The notes beneath the pieces were generated by a model that saw only the letters and a list, made by a program, of their open reading frames with translations, did not search any database and was not told the DNA's origin. A program made the translations under genes and the position numbers. DNA of 14,950 nucleotides from Candidatus Diapherotrites archaeon CG08_land_8_20_14_0_20_34_12 (GTDB taxonomy: Archaea > Iainarchaeota > Iainarchaeia > Iainarchaeales > 0-14-0-20-34-12), in assembly GCA_002779065.1 (NCBI GenBank), contig PEXL01000004.1:1-14950 (forward strand). Reading direction: 5' to 3'. The first letter of the stretch is position 1, and every line of letters begins with the position of its first letter. This document shows positions 1-5,455 of the stretch, piece by piece.

Positions 1-1
1 A

Positions 2-562
2 GCAACAGCATTGTTTGCTAATGTAAAAATATGGGCATTTGCCACAAAAGGCATTCCAATACTAAGCAACATACTTGAGGGAGTTGCTTGGGCAACAGAC
101 ACCCCTTTTAATTTATTCCAAAAGATTGTCTTGTCAATTGCTGGTGAAGGAATTACTGGATTAATGGCTATTATGCCCGAAATAGGCCAAGGTTTGGTTT
201 ATTTGCTTTTAATGGTTATCTGTTGTGTTGTTTTCGGAAAATTATGGGTAGAATTGGGGGGACAATCAGCCTCAAATATTGCACAGCAATTGCAGAATTC
301 TGGAATGTACATCCCGGGATTTAGAAGGGATAAAAGAATAATTGAAAATGTTCTTGATAGGTATATTCCACAAATAACCATTATGGGCTCAATCTTTGTT
401 GGTTTGCTGGCGGGAATGGGCAATATGTTATTAGGGGGATTATCCTCGGGAACAGGTATTTTGTTAACAGTTGGAATTGTTTACAAATTATATGAAGAAT
501 TAGCACATCAGCAAATATTGGGCAATTACCCTTTATTGCAGAAGATACTTTCAAAACAGTGA
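2..562 (+). CDS. secY: Protein translocase subunit SecY, C-terminal part (5' end outside window)
   Basis: This is the last 186 residues of the SecY/Sec61-alpha channel, which moves unfolded proteins across the membrane or releases membrane segments sideways. The open frame runs through the left edge without a start, so the gene is cut by the window. The region matching the large cytoplasmic loop before the last two helices is clear: residues SNIAQQLQNSGMYIPGFRR, then a conserved RxxxxxLDRYIPxIT stretch and a GNMLLGG glycine-rich helix. The C-tail ends in KILSKQ. The stop TGA lies inside the ribosome binding site of the next gene, only four bases from its ATG. In most archaea adk follows secY, but here it does not. 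The call is firm; only the N-terminal part is missing. Confidence 0.95.
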   Translation, partial: ATALFANVKIWAFATKGIPILSNILEGVAWATDTPFNLFQKIVLSIAGEGITGLMAIMPEIGQGLVYLLLMVICCVVFGKLWVELGGQSASNIAQQLQNSGMYIPGFRRDKRIIENVLDRYIPQITIMGSIFVGLLAGMGNMLLGGLSSGTGILLTVGIVYKLYEELAHQQILGNYPLLQKILSKQ

Positions 563-566
563 TATT

Positions 567-1046
567 ATGATATTTATTAACGCACCGATTGATATAGCAA
601 TTATTGCATTTTTGATTGCAATAATTTCGCAAGTAATGAGAATGAAATTTATAAACCAGAAAAAAATGAAGAATGACCAAAAATCATTAAAAGAAAAAAA
701 TAAAAGAATGAATGAATTGATGAAAAATACTGATGAGAAATCAAAAAAGGAATTGGAGGAACTTCAGAAGGAATATTTGGATATAACAAAAGAAATGATG
801 CAGGGAAATATGAGGTATATGTTATTCTCGTTTCCTGTTTTCATAATTGCGCTATATTTCATAAAGGAATGGTATAATGGGATAATAATTCCTCTGCCAT
901 TTGAATTGCCGTTTTTTGGGCCGGATGTCGGATGGTTGGGATGGTATATTTTAATGGCATTAATAAGTTCGTTGGTTGTTTCAGGCGTGATGAAATTAAT
1001 TGAAATTGTAAATACTAAAAAGGAAGAAAAAAAAGTAAATATGTGA
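567..1046 (+). CDS. DUF106 / EMC3-like membrane insertase (Oxa1-YidC superfamily)
   Basis: This 159-residue membrane protein has the layout of the archaeal DUF106 family. It has an N-terminal membrane helix (about residues 8-24), a long charged helical hairpin rich in Lys and Glu (about 27-80), a second helix (about 84-99) and a third (about 121-145), with a basic tail. The family is related to Oxa1, YidC, Get1 and EMC3 and is thought to insert membrane proteins, which fits its place beside secY. The secY-adk-DUF106-L34e order is common in archaea, and this copy keeps it apart from adk. The ATG follows GTGATATT, which overlaps the secY stop, so translation is probably coupled. The function is inferred from family and context. 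Confidence 0.85.
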   Translation: MIFINAPIDIAIIAFLIAIISQVMRMKFINQKKMKNDQKSLKEKNKRMNELMKNTDEKSKKELEELQKEYLDITKEMMQGNMRYMLFSFPVFIIALYFIKEWYNGIIIPLPFELPFFGPDVGWLGWYILMALISSLVVSGVMKLIEIVNTKKEEKKVNM

Positions 1047-1050
1047 TATT

Positions 1051-1350
1051 ATGGTTTTAAGAAATGCTAAAAAAGTAAGAATTCCTAAGGGTTATGCAAA
1101 AATAAGAAGTGTTAAAAAAAGAGGCAATAAGGCAAGATGCCCGCTCTGCAGGAGTATTGTTTTGGGTGTGAACAGAAAAGGTTCAAAGACTGAAAGAAGG
1201 CCATCAAGAATATTTGGCGGAACGCTTTGCAATGCTTGTGTTACTAGAGTAATGACAGAAGCAGCCAAGGTAAAGGAAGAGGTTAAACCTTTGGATCACG
1301 TAAAACTCGAGATAAAAAAATACGTTGAAGTAGCCCTTAACAAAATGTAG
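1051..1350 (+). CDS. rpl34e: 50S ribosomal protein L34e
   Basis: This 99-residue protein is part of the large ribosomal subunit. It has the family's zinc ribbon: C30-P-L-C33 and C60-N-A-C63, with the conserved PSRIFGG stretch just before the second pair. The N-terminus is basic, as expected for rRNA contact. A 30-residue Lys/Glu-rich C-terminal extension follows the zinc ribbon. The ATG is four bases after the DUF106 stop, and the intercistronic string GTGATATTATG is identical to the one in front of DUF106. Next comes the cytidylate kinase-like gene, the usual archaeal neighbour. Confidence 0.93.
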   Translation: MVLRNAKKVRIPKGYAKIRSVKKRGNKARCPLCRSIVLGVNRKGSKTERRPSRIFGGTLCNACVTRVMTEAAKVKEEVKPLDHVKLEIKKYVEVALNKM

Positions 1351-1367
1351 AGGTTTATGTTGAGATA

Positions 1368-1886
1368 ATGATTATTACCATTACTGGATGGCCTGGGACA
1401 AATACCAGAAATATTTGCAAACTTCTGGCCCTTCAGCTTGGTTTAAGATATTTAACTGAAGAAAAAATAAAAGAGGATATTGTAAAAGAGCACAATATTC
1501 TACCTGAAGAGCTTGATAGCAAGCTTGGGAAGGAAGAATTCATCGAAGCTGTTAATAACACCTTCAAAAAACAAACAGGGGAAAACATAATTACTGATTA
1601 TGCTTTGGCCTCCTGGCTGGTAAATTCAGCTGAATTGAAGGTATTCCTTGAATCAAAGGAGAATAACAGGGTAAAAAGAATGGTAATAAGCCAGGAAATG
1701 CCTTTGATTGTCGCAAAGAACATGATAAGAACAGAAGAAGATGAAAGAAAAAAGAAATACTTATATGAATATGGTATTAATATATTCGATATGCAAAATT
1801 TTGATATAGTGATTAATATTGATAAGCTGGATAATGATGGAATAATTGCATTGATAAAAAAATATCTGGAGAAGATGAAAAAATGA
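1368..1886 (+). CDS. cmk: Cytidylate kinase-like protein with degenerate P-loop
   Basis: This 172-residue protein has the fold signature and genomic place of archaeal cytidylate kinase, which phosphorylates CMP and dCMP. Visible are an N-terminal beta strand and loop (MIITITGWPG), a helix LLALQLGLRYL, and the C-terminal pattern RTEEDERKKKYLYEYGI followed by FDIVINID. Two parts usually needed for catalysis look eroded. The phosphate loop reads GWPGTNTRN (from G7), with Asn where a Gly and Arg where a Thr or Ser is usual. The substrate-binding EGRLAGW-like segment reads TDYALASWLV and lacks the arginine. It may be a slow enzyme, one with changed specificity, or a non-enzymatic remnant kept in the operon. 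It overlaps L14e by four bases (ATGA). Confidence 0.75.
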   Translation: MIITITGWPGTNTRNICKLLALQLGLRYLTEEKIKEDIVKEHNILPEELDSKLGKEEFIEAVNNTFKKQTGENIITDYALASWLVNSAELKVFLESKENNRVKRMVISQEMPLIVAKNMIRTEEDERKKKYLYEYGINIFDMQNFDIVINIDKLDNDGIIALIKKYLEKMKK

Positions 1887-2107
1887 AAATAATGACAACC
1901 GGAAGGGTCTGCTACAAAAAAACAGGCAGAAATGCCGGTGAAAAAGTAATAATTGTCAAAAGCATAGATAAGAATACTGTTGAAATTATGGGATTAAAAA
2001 CAAAAAAACAGAAATGCAACATACCACAGTTATTCCCGACAAAAGAGGTTGTAAAAATAAAAGAACATGCAACCAGCAAAGAAATTCAGGAAGCTTTAAA
2101 AAAGTAA
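1883..2107 (+). CDS. rpl14e: 50S ribosomal protein L14e
   Basis: This 74-residue large-subunit protein has an SH3-like fold (KOW type). The N-terminus GRVCYKKTGRNAGEKVIIV matches the family start motif GRVCxKxxGRxAGxKxVIV, followed by the conserved NIPQLFPT segment near residue 45. The tail TSKEIQEALKK matches the usual C-terminal helix. Its ATG overlaps the kinase stop in an ATGA, so the two are probably translated together. In most archaea cbf5 (tRNA pseudouridine synthase) follows, but here S13 comes next after a 19-base gap. Confidence 0.92.
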   Translation: MKIMTTGRVCYKKTGRNAGEKVIIVKSIDKNTVEIMGLKTKKQKCNIPQLFPTKEVVKIKEHATSKEIQEALKK

Positions 2108-2121
2108 TATTTATTTGGTGA
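2104..2121 (+). repeat. 18-base intercistronic repeat, copy 1 (stop, A/T spacer and SD before S13)
   Basis: The string GTAATATTTATTTGGTGA contains the L14e stop codon TAA, an AT-rich spacer and the GGTGA ribosome binding site of S13. The identical 18 bases occur at 5434-5451 between L13 and S9. The bases after the repeat (gatag against aatt) differ. Confidence 0.8.
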
Positions 2122-2126
2122 GATAG

Positions 2127-2642
2127 ATGGAAAAAGAAGAAGAATTCAGGCACATTGTAAGAATTATGAATAAGGACCTTGATGGGAATAAAACAATATC
2201 AAGGGCGTTAAGGGCAATTAAAGGGGTAAGCCATAGATTTGCTAAAATAGCTTCAGTGGCATTTGAAAAGGATACAGGAATAAAAGCTAATAGCAAGTTA
2301 GGATTAGTACCTGAATCAATGGATAAAAAATTTGAAGAAATTTTAACTAATCCGGCTAAATATAATGTTCCGGAATGGTTGTTTAATAGAAGAAAGGATT
2401 ATGTAAGCGGAGAAAATAGGCACTTAATAATGAACGATTTAGATTTCTCATTAAGAGAAGATATTAAGAGGATGGAAAGGACTAAATCTTACAAAGGGGT
2501 AAGGCATGCCCTTGGGTTGCCGGTTAGAGGTCAGAGAACAAAAACAGGATTCAGAAAAGGAACTACTACTGTCGGAGTATTTAAGAAAGACCAGGGAGCT
2601 CAAGGAAAAGCAGCGGCTCCTGCAGCTAAGGCTAAAAAATAA
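2127..2642 (+). CDS. rps13: 30S ribosomal protein S13
   Basis: This 171-residue protein of the small-subunit head contacts tRNA and the large subunit. Recognisable features are RIMNKDLDGNKTISRALRAI with KGV (first helix and helix-turn), a long central helix, and the C-terminal signature KGVRHALGLPVRGQRTKT. After residue about 150 the protein ends in a low-complexity Ala/Lys tail (GKAAAPAAKAKK), so it is slightly longer than typical. The ATG is six bases after the strong GGTGA site. It starts the S13-S4-S11-rpoD block conserved across archaea. Confidence 0.96.
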   Translation: MEKEEEFRHIVRIMNKDLDGNKTISRALRAIKGVSHRFAKIASVAFEKDTGIKANSKLGLVPESMDKKFEEILTNPAKYNVPEWLFNRRKDYVSGENRHLIMNDLDFSLREDIKRMERTKSYKGVRHALGLPVRGQRTKTGFRKGTTTVGVFKKDQGAQGKAAAPAAKAKK

Positions 2643-2660
2643 TGATATTTGGTGTTAATT

Positions 2661-3254
2661 ATGGGAGATCCTAAAAAGAGCAGAAGAAAATATCAGAACC
2701 CAAGGAAACCATGGGCTAGGGAAAGAATAGAAAATGAAAAGAAAATCTTGGCTGACTATGGATTGGTAAATAAAAAAGAAATCAGGAAAATGGAAGCTGT
2801 TCTGAGAAATAAAAGGGCAAATGCAAGAAAATTATTGGCTTTGCAATTAGAACAAAGAGTTAAAAGAGAAAGAGAACTTATAAACAGCTTATCAAAGTTA
2901 AATATGCTAACTAAGGAGTCTACCTTGGATGATGTTTTAGGCTTAAAATTGGAATCTATTCTTGAGAGAAGGTTACAAACAATTGTATACAGAAAGGCTT
3001 TGGCCAATACAATTAAACAAGCAAGGCAGTTGATTACTCATGGGCATATTTCAGTACTTAATCATAGAATGACCTCTCCGAGTTATTTGGTAACAAAACC
3101 AGAAGAAGATCATATTGCTTATTATGGAAATAAAAAAATTGAATTAAAACCAAAAGTAAAGGAAAAAGTTAAAGCAGCTGAAGTAAAACCGGAAGGTTCT
3201 GAAAATACTGAAGCACAAACTCCAGAAAAGGTGAAAGAAAATGGAGAAAATTAA
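2661..3254 (+). CDS. rps4: 30S ribosomal protein S4
   Basis: This 197-residue primary 16S rRNA-binding protein acts in small-subunit assembly. The N-terminus MGDPKKSRRKYQNPRKPW is typical of archaeal S4, and the S4 RNA-binding domain is clear at about residues 95-155, with RRLQTIVYRKALANTIKQAR and LITHGHISV. The last 40 residues are a Lys/Glu/Pro-rich tail. I chose the ATG at 2661. An in-frame TTG at 2649 lies inside the ribosome binding site GGTG (2651-2654) and would displace it. The end overlaps the S11 start by 14 bases. Confidence 0.95.
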   Translation: MGDPKKSRRKYQNPRKPWARERIENEKKILADYGLVNKKEIRKMEAVLRNKRANARKLLALQLEQRVKRERELINSLSKLNMLTKESTLDDVLGLKLESILERRLQTIVYRKALANTIKQARQLITHGHISVLNHRMTSPSYLVTKPEEDHIAYYGNKKIELKPKVKEKVKAAEVKPEGSENTEAQTPEKVKENGEN

Positions 3255-3627
3255 AGAAGGAATTGTAAACATATACGCATCAGCAAATAATACCCATATT
3301 GTGCTTACAGATATAACTGGGGCAGAAACTGTTGCAAAATGTTCTGGTGGCCAGATTACAAAAAGCGGCCACAAAAAAGGTGAACCTTATACAGCCATGA
3401 AGGTTGCTGAAAAGGTTGCAGAAAAAGCAAGAGAAAGAGGCATACTAAATGTAATAGTTAAGGTAAGGGGAATTGGCGGTATAAAATCAAAGAATCCTGG
3501 AAAAGGAAGTGAAGCTGCGATTAGAAGCCTTACTAGAAATGGAATTAGAATAACATCAATTGAGAATGTTACTCCTATGCCACATGATGGCTGCAGAAGA
3601 AAAAAGAAATACAGATCAAAGAAATGA
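3241..3627 (+). CDS. rps11: 30S ribosomal protein S11
   Basis: This 128-residue protein sits in the platform of the small subunit, near the E site. The family signature is complete: YASANNTHIVLTDITGAE, the CSGGQ turn, AAxKVAEKA-like helix, VRGIGGIKS, and the C-terminal PMPHDGCRRKKKYRSKK. The length is normal. The start lies 14 bases inside the end of S4, with its ribosome binding site GGTGA at 3230-3234. The stop is followed after 17 bases by rpoD, the standard archaeal order. Confidence 0.97.
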   Translation: MEKIKEGIVNIYASANNTHIVLTDITGAETVAKCSGGQITKSGHKKGEPYTAMKVAEKVAEKARERGILNVIVKVRGIGGIKSKNPGKGSEAAIRSLTRNGIRITSIENVTPMPHDGCRRKKKYRSKK

Positions 3628-3633
3628 ATATTA

Positions 3634-3639
3634 GAGGTG
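3634..3639 (+). promoter_or_regulatory. Ribosome binding site that selects the TTG start of rpoD
   Basis: The sequence GAGGTG is the best Shine-Dalgarno match near the rpoD start and lies five bases before an in-frame TTG at 3645. The upstream ATG at 3624 overlaps the S11 stop codon and has no comparable site in front of it. The same GGTG-plus-4-to-7 spacing serves S13, S4, S11, L13 and S9. Confidence 0.75.
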
Positions 3640-3644
3640 TTACT

Positions 3645-4337
3645 TTGAAGATAAGCAAACTTAATGATACTGGTGCTTTGAAATTATTAATAAAAGATAC
3701 GACACCGACATTCATGAACACAATAAGGAGAGCTGTGATGTCTCTTGTTCCAACATTGTCAGTTGAAAATGTTGCAGTATATAAAAATGATTCAGTATTA
3801 TTTGATGAATTACTTGCAAATAGATTAGCCTTGGTGCCAATAAAAACAGACTTGAAGGAATATGGTGAAAAGGATACTTTAAAATTGACATTAGAAAAAG
3901 AAGGGCCTTGCATTGTTTACAGTTCAGATATTGAAAGCCGGGATCCTAAAGCAGAGGTAGCATTCAAAAATATCCCAATTACAAAATTAGGGGAAAATCA
4001 AGTAATTAAATTGGAAATGACTGCAATTTTGGGAACTGGAAAGGACCATGTAAAATGGCAGCCTGCCCTTATATCTTATGCTCAGCTGCCAAAAATAAAG
4101 GAAGGAAAATCTATCAAAAAATATAGCGACATAATTACAAAAGATTCTTACGAATGGACTGATAACGATATTGAAAAATTGAAAAAAGATCCAAACGTTG
4201 AACTTGAATATTCAAATGATTTTATTTTAACTGTTGAAAGCTACGGCCAATTAGAAAATAAAGAAGTGCTAATGGCTGCGGCAAGAAAGTTAAAAGAAAA
4301 AATAAAAGAGTTTGAAGAAGTAGTTAAAGAGATTTAA
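3645..4337 (+). CDS. rpoD: DNA-directed RNA polymerase subunit D (Rpb3/alpha-like)
   Basis: This 230-residue assembly platform subunit of archaeal RNA polymerase pairs with subunit L and corresponds to eukaryotic Rpb3. Conserved parts are TPTFMNTIRRAVMSLVPTLSVENV (dimerisation region), DELLANRLALVPIKTDL, and VKWQPALISY, ending in a helical C-terminus with LxAAxxLKxKIxEF. The extra cysteine-rich domain that binds an iron-sulfur cluster in some archaeal D subunits is absent: only one Cys is present. I take TTG 3645 as the start because of its GAGGTG site; using ATG 3624 would add seven residues and overlap the S11 stop. It is the last gene of this operon. Confidence 0.94.
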   Translation: MKISKLNDTGALKLLIKDTTPTFMNTIRRAVMSLVPTLSVENVAVYKNDSVLFDELLANRLALVPIKTDLKEYGEKDTLKLTLEKEGPCIVYSSDIESRDPKAEVAFKNIPITKLGENQVIKLEMTAILGTGKDHVKWQPALISYAQLPKIKEGKSIKKYSDIITKDSYEWTDNDIEKLKKDPNVELEYSNDFILTVESYGQLENKEVLMAAARKLKEKIKEFEEVVKEI

Positions 4338-4364
4338 ATACGCTGTATGCTTAACAGTGTATTT
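4336..4364 (+). terminator. Hairpin at the rpoD stop, possible terminator
   Basis: An inverted repeat begins in the rpoD stop codon. AAATACGCTGT pairs with ACAGTGTATTT over 11 positions with one G-T wobble, around a 7-base loop, and is followed by one more T. It could end the ribosomal transcript or stabilise its 3' end. Archaea usually end transcripts at T-tracts rather than hairpins, so the role is uncertain. Confidence 0.45.
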
Positions 4365-4380
4365 TAAAAGAGTGCGTCAG

Positions 4381-4388
4381 ATAAATTA
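4381..4388 (+). promoter_or_regulatory. Possible TATA box for the tRNA-Leu gene
   Basis: ATAAATTA lies about 23-26 bases before the tRNA 5' end at 4407, the expected distance for an archaeal TATA element. The match to the consensus is only moderate. Confidence 0.35.
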
Positions 4389-4437
4389 TTGTTTGACTCA
4401 TGGGATGCAGGAGTACCCAAGCGGCCAACGGGGCAGG

Positions 4438-4492
4438 TGAATCCTAAGTAAAATTATATTATACTTAAAATTAGTATTTGGGATTCTGCTAG
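4438..4492 (+). other. tRNA intron 1, 55 nt, at position 30/31
   Basis: This is a predicted archaeal intron inside the anticodon stem. A bulge-helix-bulge forms: 5' bulge GGT (4436-4438, cut after GG), a 4-bp helix GGCA/TGCT (4432-4435 with 4487-4490, one G-T), 3' bulge AGA (4491-4493, cut after AG), and an outer 6-bp helix GAATCC/GGATTC (4439-4444 with 4481-4486). Inside, TAAGTA (4445-4450) pairs with TACTTA (4462-4467). Cutting there joins G30 to A31 and restores a perfect anticodon stem. The position is non-canonical. Confidence 0.78.
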
Positions 4493-4499
4493 ACTTAAG

Positions 4500-4517
4500 C
4501 CGTTTCATATGGAAGAA
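4500..4517 (+). other. tRNA intron 2, 18 nt, at canonical position 37/38
   Basis: This is a very short predicted intron just after G37 of the anticodon loop. The 5' bulge AGC (4498-4500) and 3' bulge AAA (4516-4518) flank a central helix CTTA with GAAG (4494-4497 with 4512-4515) that has one A-G mismatch. The intron tip CGT-TTCAT-ATG is a small 3-bp hairpin. Removal gives the loop CTTAAGA, typical of tRNA-Leu(UAA). The exact ends rest on the requirement for a 7-base loop. Confidence 0.75.
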
Positions 4518-4567
4518 ATCCTGTGGCTTAGTGCCTTCGCAGGTTCGAATCCTGTCTCCTGCAAGCC

Positions 4568-4596
4568 CCTTTTCTTTTTTTCTAAAAAAGAAAAGG
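4568..4596 (+). terminator. Perfect 13-bp hairpin with T-tract after the tRNA
   Basis: The arm CCTTTTCTTTTTT (4568-4580) pairs perfectly with AAAAAAGAAAAGG (4584-4596) around the loop TCT. On the + strand the T-rich arm directly follows the tRNA and is a good archaeal terminator. The A-rich arm gives the same T-tract on the minus strand, so it could stop transcription both ways. Confidence 0.65.
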
Positions 4597-4667
4597 CCCT
4601 TGGGTTCAAAAGAAAAATCTAAGGAATAAATAAAGCCCCATTGAATATTTGAAAAAAAGTGAAAGTT

Positions 4668-5006
4668 ATGGATAACGAAACATTGGTTGCATTAAGAAAA
4701 AAGTACTCAAAAACCAAGGAAGCTATCTGGAAAGATATTGCTGAACGCTTGGAAACCCCAAGAAGGAAAAGAGCTTCAGTAAATCTTAGAAAGATTAGCA
4801 AGATATTGAAAAAAAATCCGGACAAAATAGTAATTGTGCCCGGAAAAGTCCTTGGCATTGGTACATTAGAGAGCAAGGCAAAGATTGCTGCATTAAATTT
4901 CAGCGAAAAAGCCTTGGTTGAGATAAAAAAGAATGGAGAAGCTTTATCCTTTGAGGATATTTGTGATGCTAAATACAAAGCAAAAGATTTCATTATTGTG
5001 AAATAA
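4668..5006 (+). CDS. rpl18e: 50S ribosomal protein L18e
   Basis: This 112-residue protein is a relative of bacterial L15 in the large subunit. Family features seen are the basic RRKRASVNLRKI segment near residue 32, VIVPGKVLGIGTL near 55, a helix with AKIAALNFSEKA, and the C-terminal INDIxDAKYK-like stretch before FIIVK. The in-frame GTG at 4659 forms part of the ribosome binding site (GTGA), so I start at ATG 4668. It opens the L18e-L13-S9-rpoN-S2 operon, another conserved archaeal cluster. Confidence 0.94.
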   Translation: MDNETLVALRKKYSKTKEAIWKDIAERLETPRRKRASVNLRKISKILKKNPDKIVIVPGKVLGIGTLESKAKIAALNFSEKALVEIKKNGEALSFEDICDAKYKAKDFIIVK

Positions 5007-5017
5007 CAGGTGTAAAA

Positions 5018-5437
5018 ATGGTAATAATTAATGGAGAAAATTTGATTCTTGGCAGGCTTTCATCATTTGTGGCATCCAAATTGCTGGATAAAGAAAAGGT
5101 TGCAATTGTAAATGCTGAAAAGGTTGTTGTAAGGGGAACCAAAATGGCAATCATGGAAAGGTTTGAGAGGAGAAGAACCTTACAAGCAAAGGGTAATCCT
5201 ATAAAAGGCCCAAAATATTACAAGGCTACGGTAAATCTTGTGAGATTTGCTGTAAGAGGGATGCTTCCATATAAGAGATTAACAGGAAAAGAAGCGTATA
5301 GAAGATTAAGGGTATATGTTGGATTGCCTAAAACATTTGAAGGCAAGGAAATTATTACAATTGAAGATGCAAAATGCACTAAAGGAAGATTCTTAACTAT
5401 TAGTGAAATAAGCACACGAATAGGGGGAAAATGGTAA
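5018..5437 (+). CDS. rpl13: 50S ribosomal protein L13
   Basis: This 139-residue large-subunit protein has the archaeal form of L13. Family features seen are the start INGENLILGRLSSFVASKLL, the AEKVVVRGTK strand, the central VRGMLPYKRLTGKEAYRRL block (the usual MLP signature), and LRVYVGLPKTFEGK. A clear GGTG site precedes the ATG by five bases. The gene ends inside the second copy of the 18-base intercistronic repeat. Confidence 0.96.
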   Translation: MVIINGENLILGRLSSFVASKLLDKEKVAIVNAEKVVVRGTKMAIMERFERRRTLQAKGNPIKGPKYYKATVNLVRFAVRGMLPYKRLTGKEAYRRLRVYVGLPKTFEGKEIITIEDAKCTKGRFLTISEISTRIGGKW

Positions 5438-5451
5438 TATTTATTTGGTGA
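5434..5451 (+). repeat. 18-base intercistronic repeat, copy 2 (stop, A/T spacer and SD before S9)
   Basis: GTAATATTTATTTGGTGA is identical to 2104-2121. Here it holds the L13 stop codon and the GGTGA site for S9, four bases before its ATG. Confidence 0.8.
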
Positions 5452-5455
5452 AATT

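Larger units (their letters stand above)
4407..4563 (+). tRNA. tRNA-Leu (anticodon UAA) with two introns
   Basis: The acceptor arms GCAGGAG (4407-4413) and CTCCTGC (4556-4562) pair fully, and the discriminator is A (4563). CCA is not encoded. The T arm is GCAGG-TTCGAAT-CCTGT (4539-4555), the D stem is CCC/GGG (4416-4418 with 4430-4432), and a long variable arm GGC-TTAGT-GCC (4525-4535) marks a class II tRNA. A normal anticodon arm forms only after removal of two introns, 4438-4492 and 4500-4517. The spliced product has stem CAGGA/TCCTG and loop CTTAAGA with anticodon TAA at 4496-4498. The exons are 31, 7 and 46 nt, giving an 84-nt tRNA. Position between rpoD and L18e looks like an old archaeal arrangement. 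An alternative is a broken tRNA, but both introns fit bulge-helix-bulge geometry at exactly the cuts needed. Confidence 0.9.

Noticed and set aside
2649..2660. TTG start for S4 with an MVLI extension
   Set aside because: The codon overlaps the GGTG ribosome binding site. ATG 2661 fits family length and spacing.
4438..4517. A group I intron in tRNA-Leu(UAA), as in plastids and cyanobacteria
   Set aside because: Such introns sit between U34 and A35 and are far longer. The insert here is short and does not interrupt the anticodon itself.
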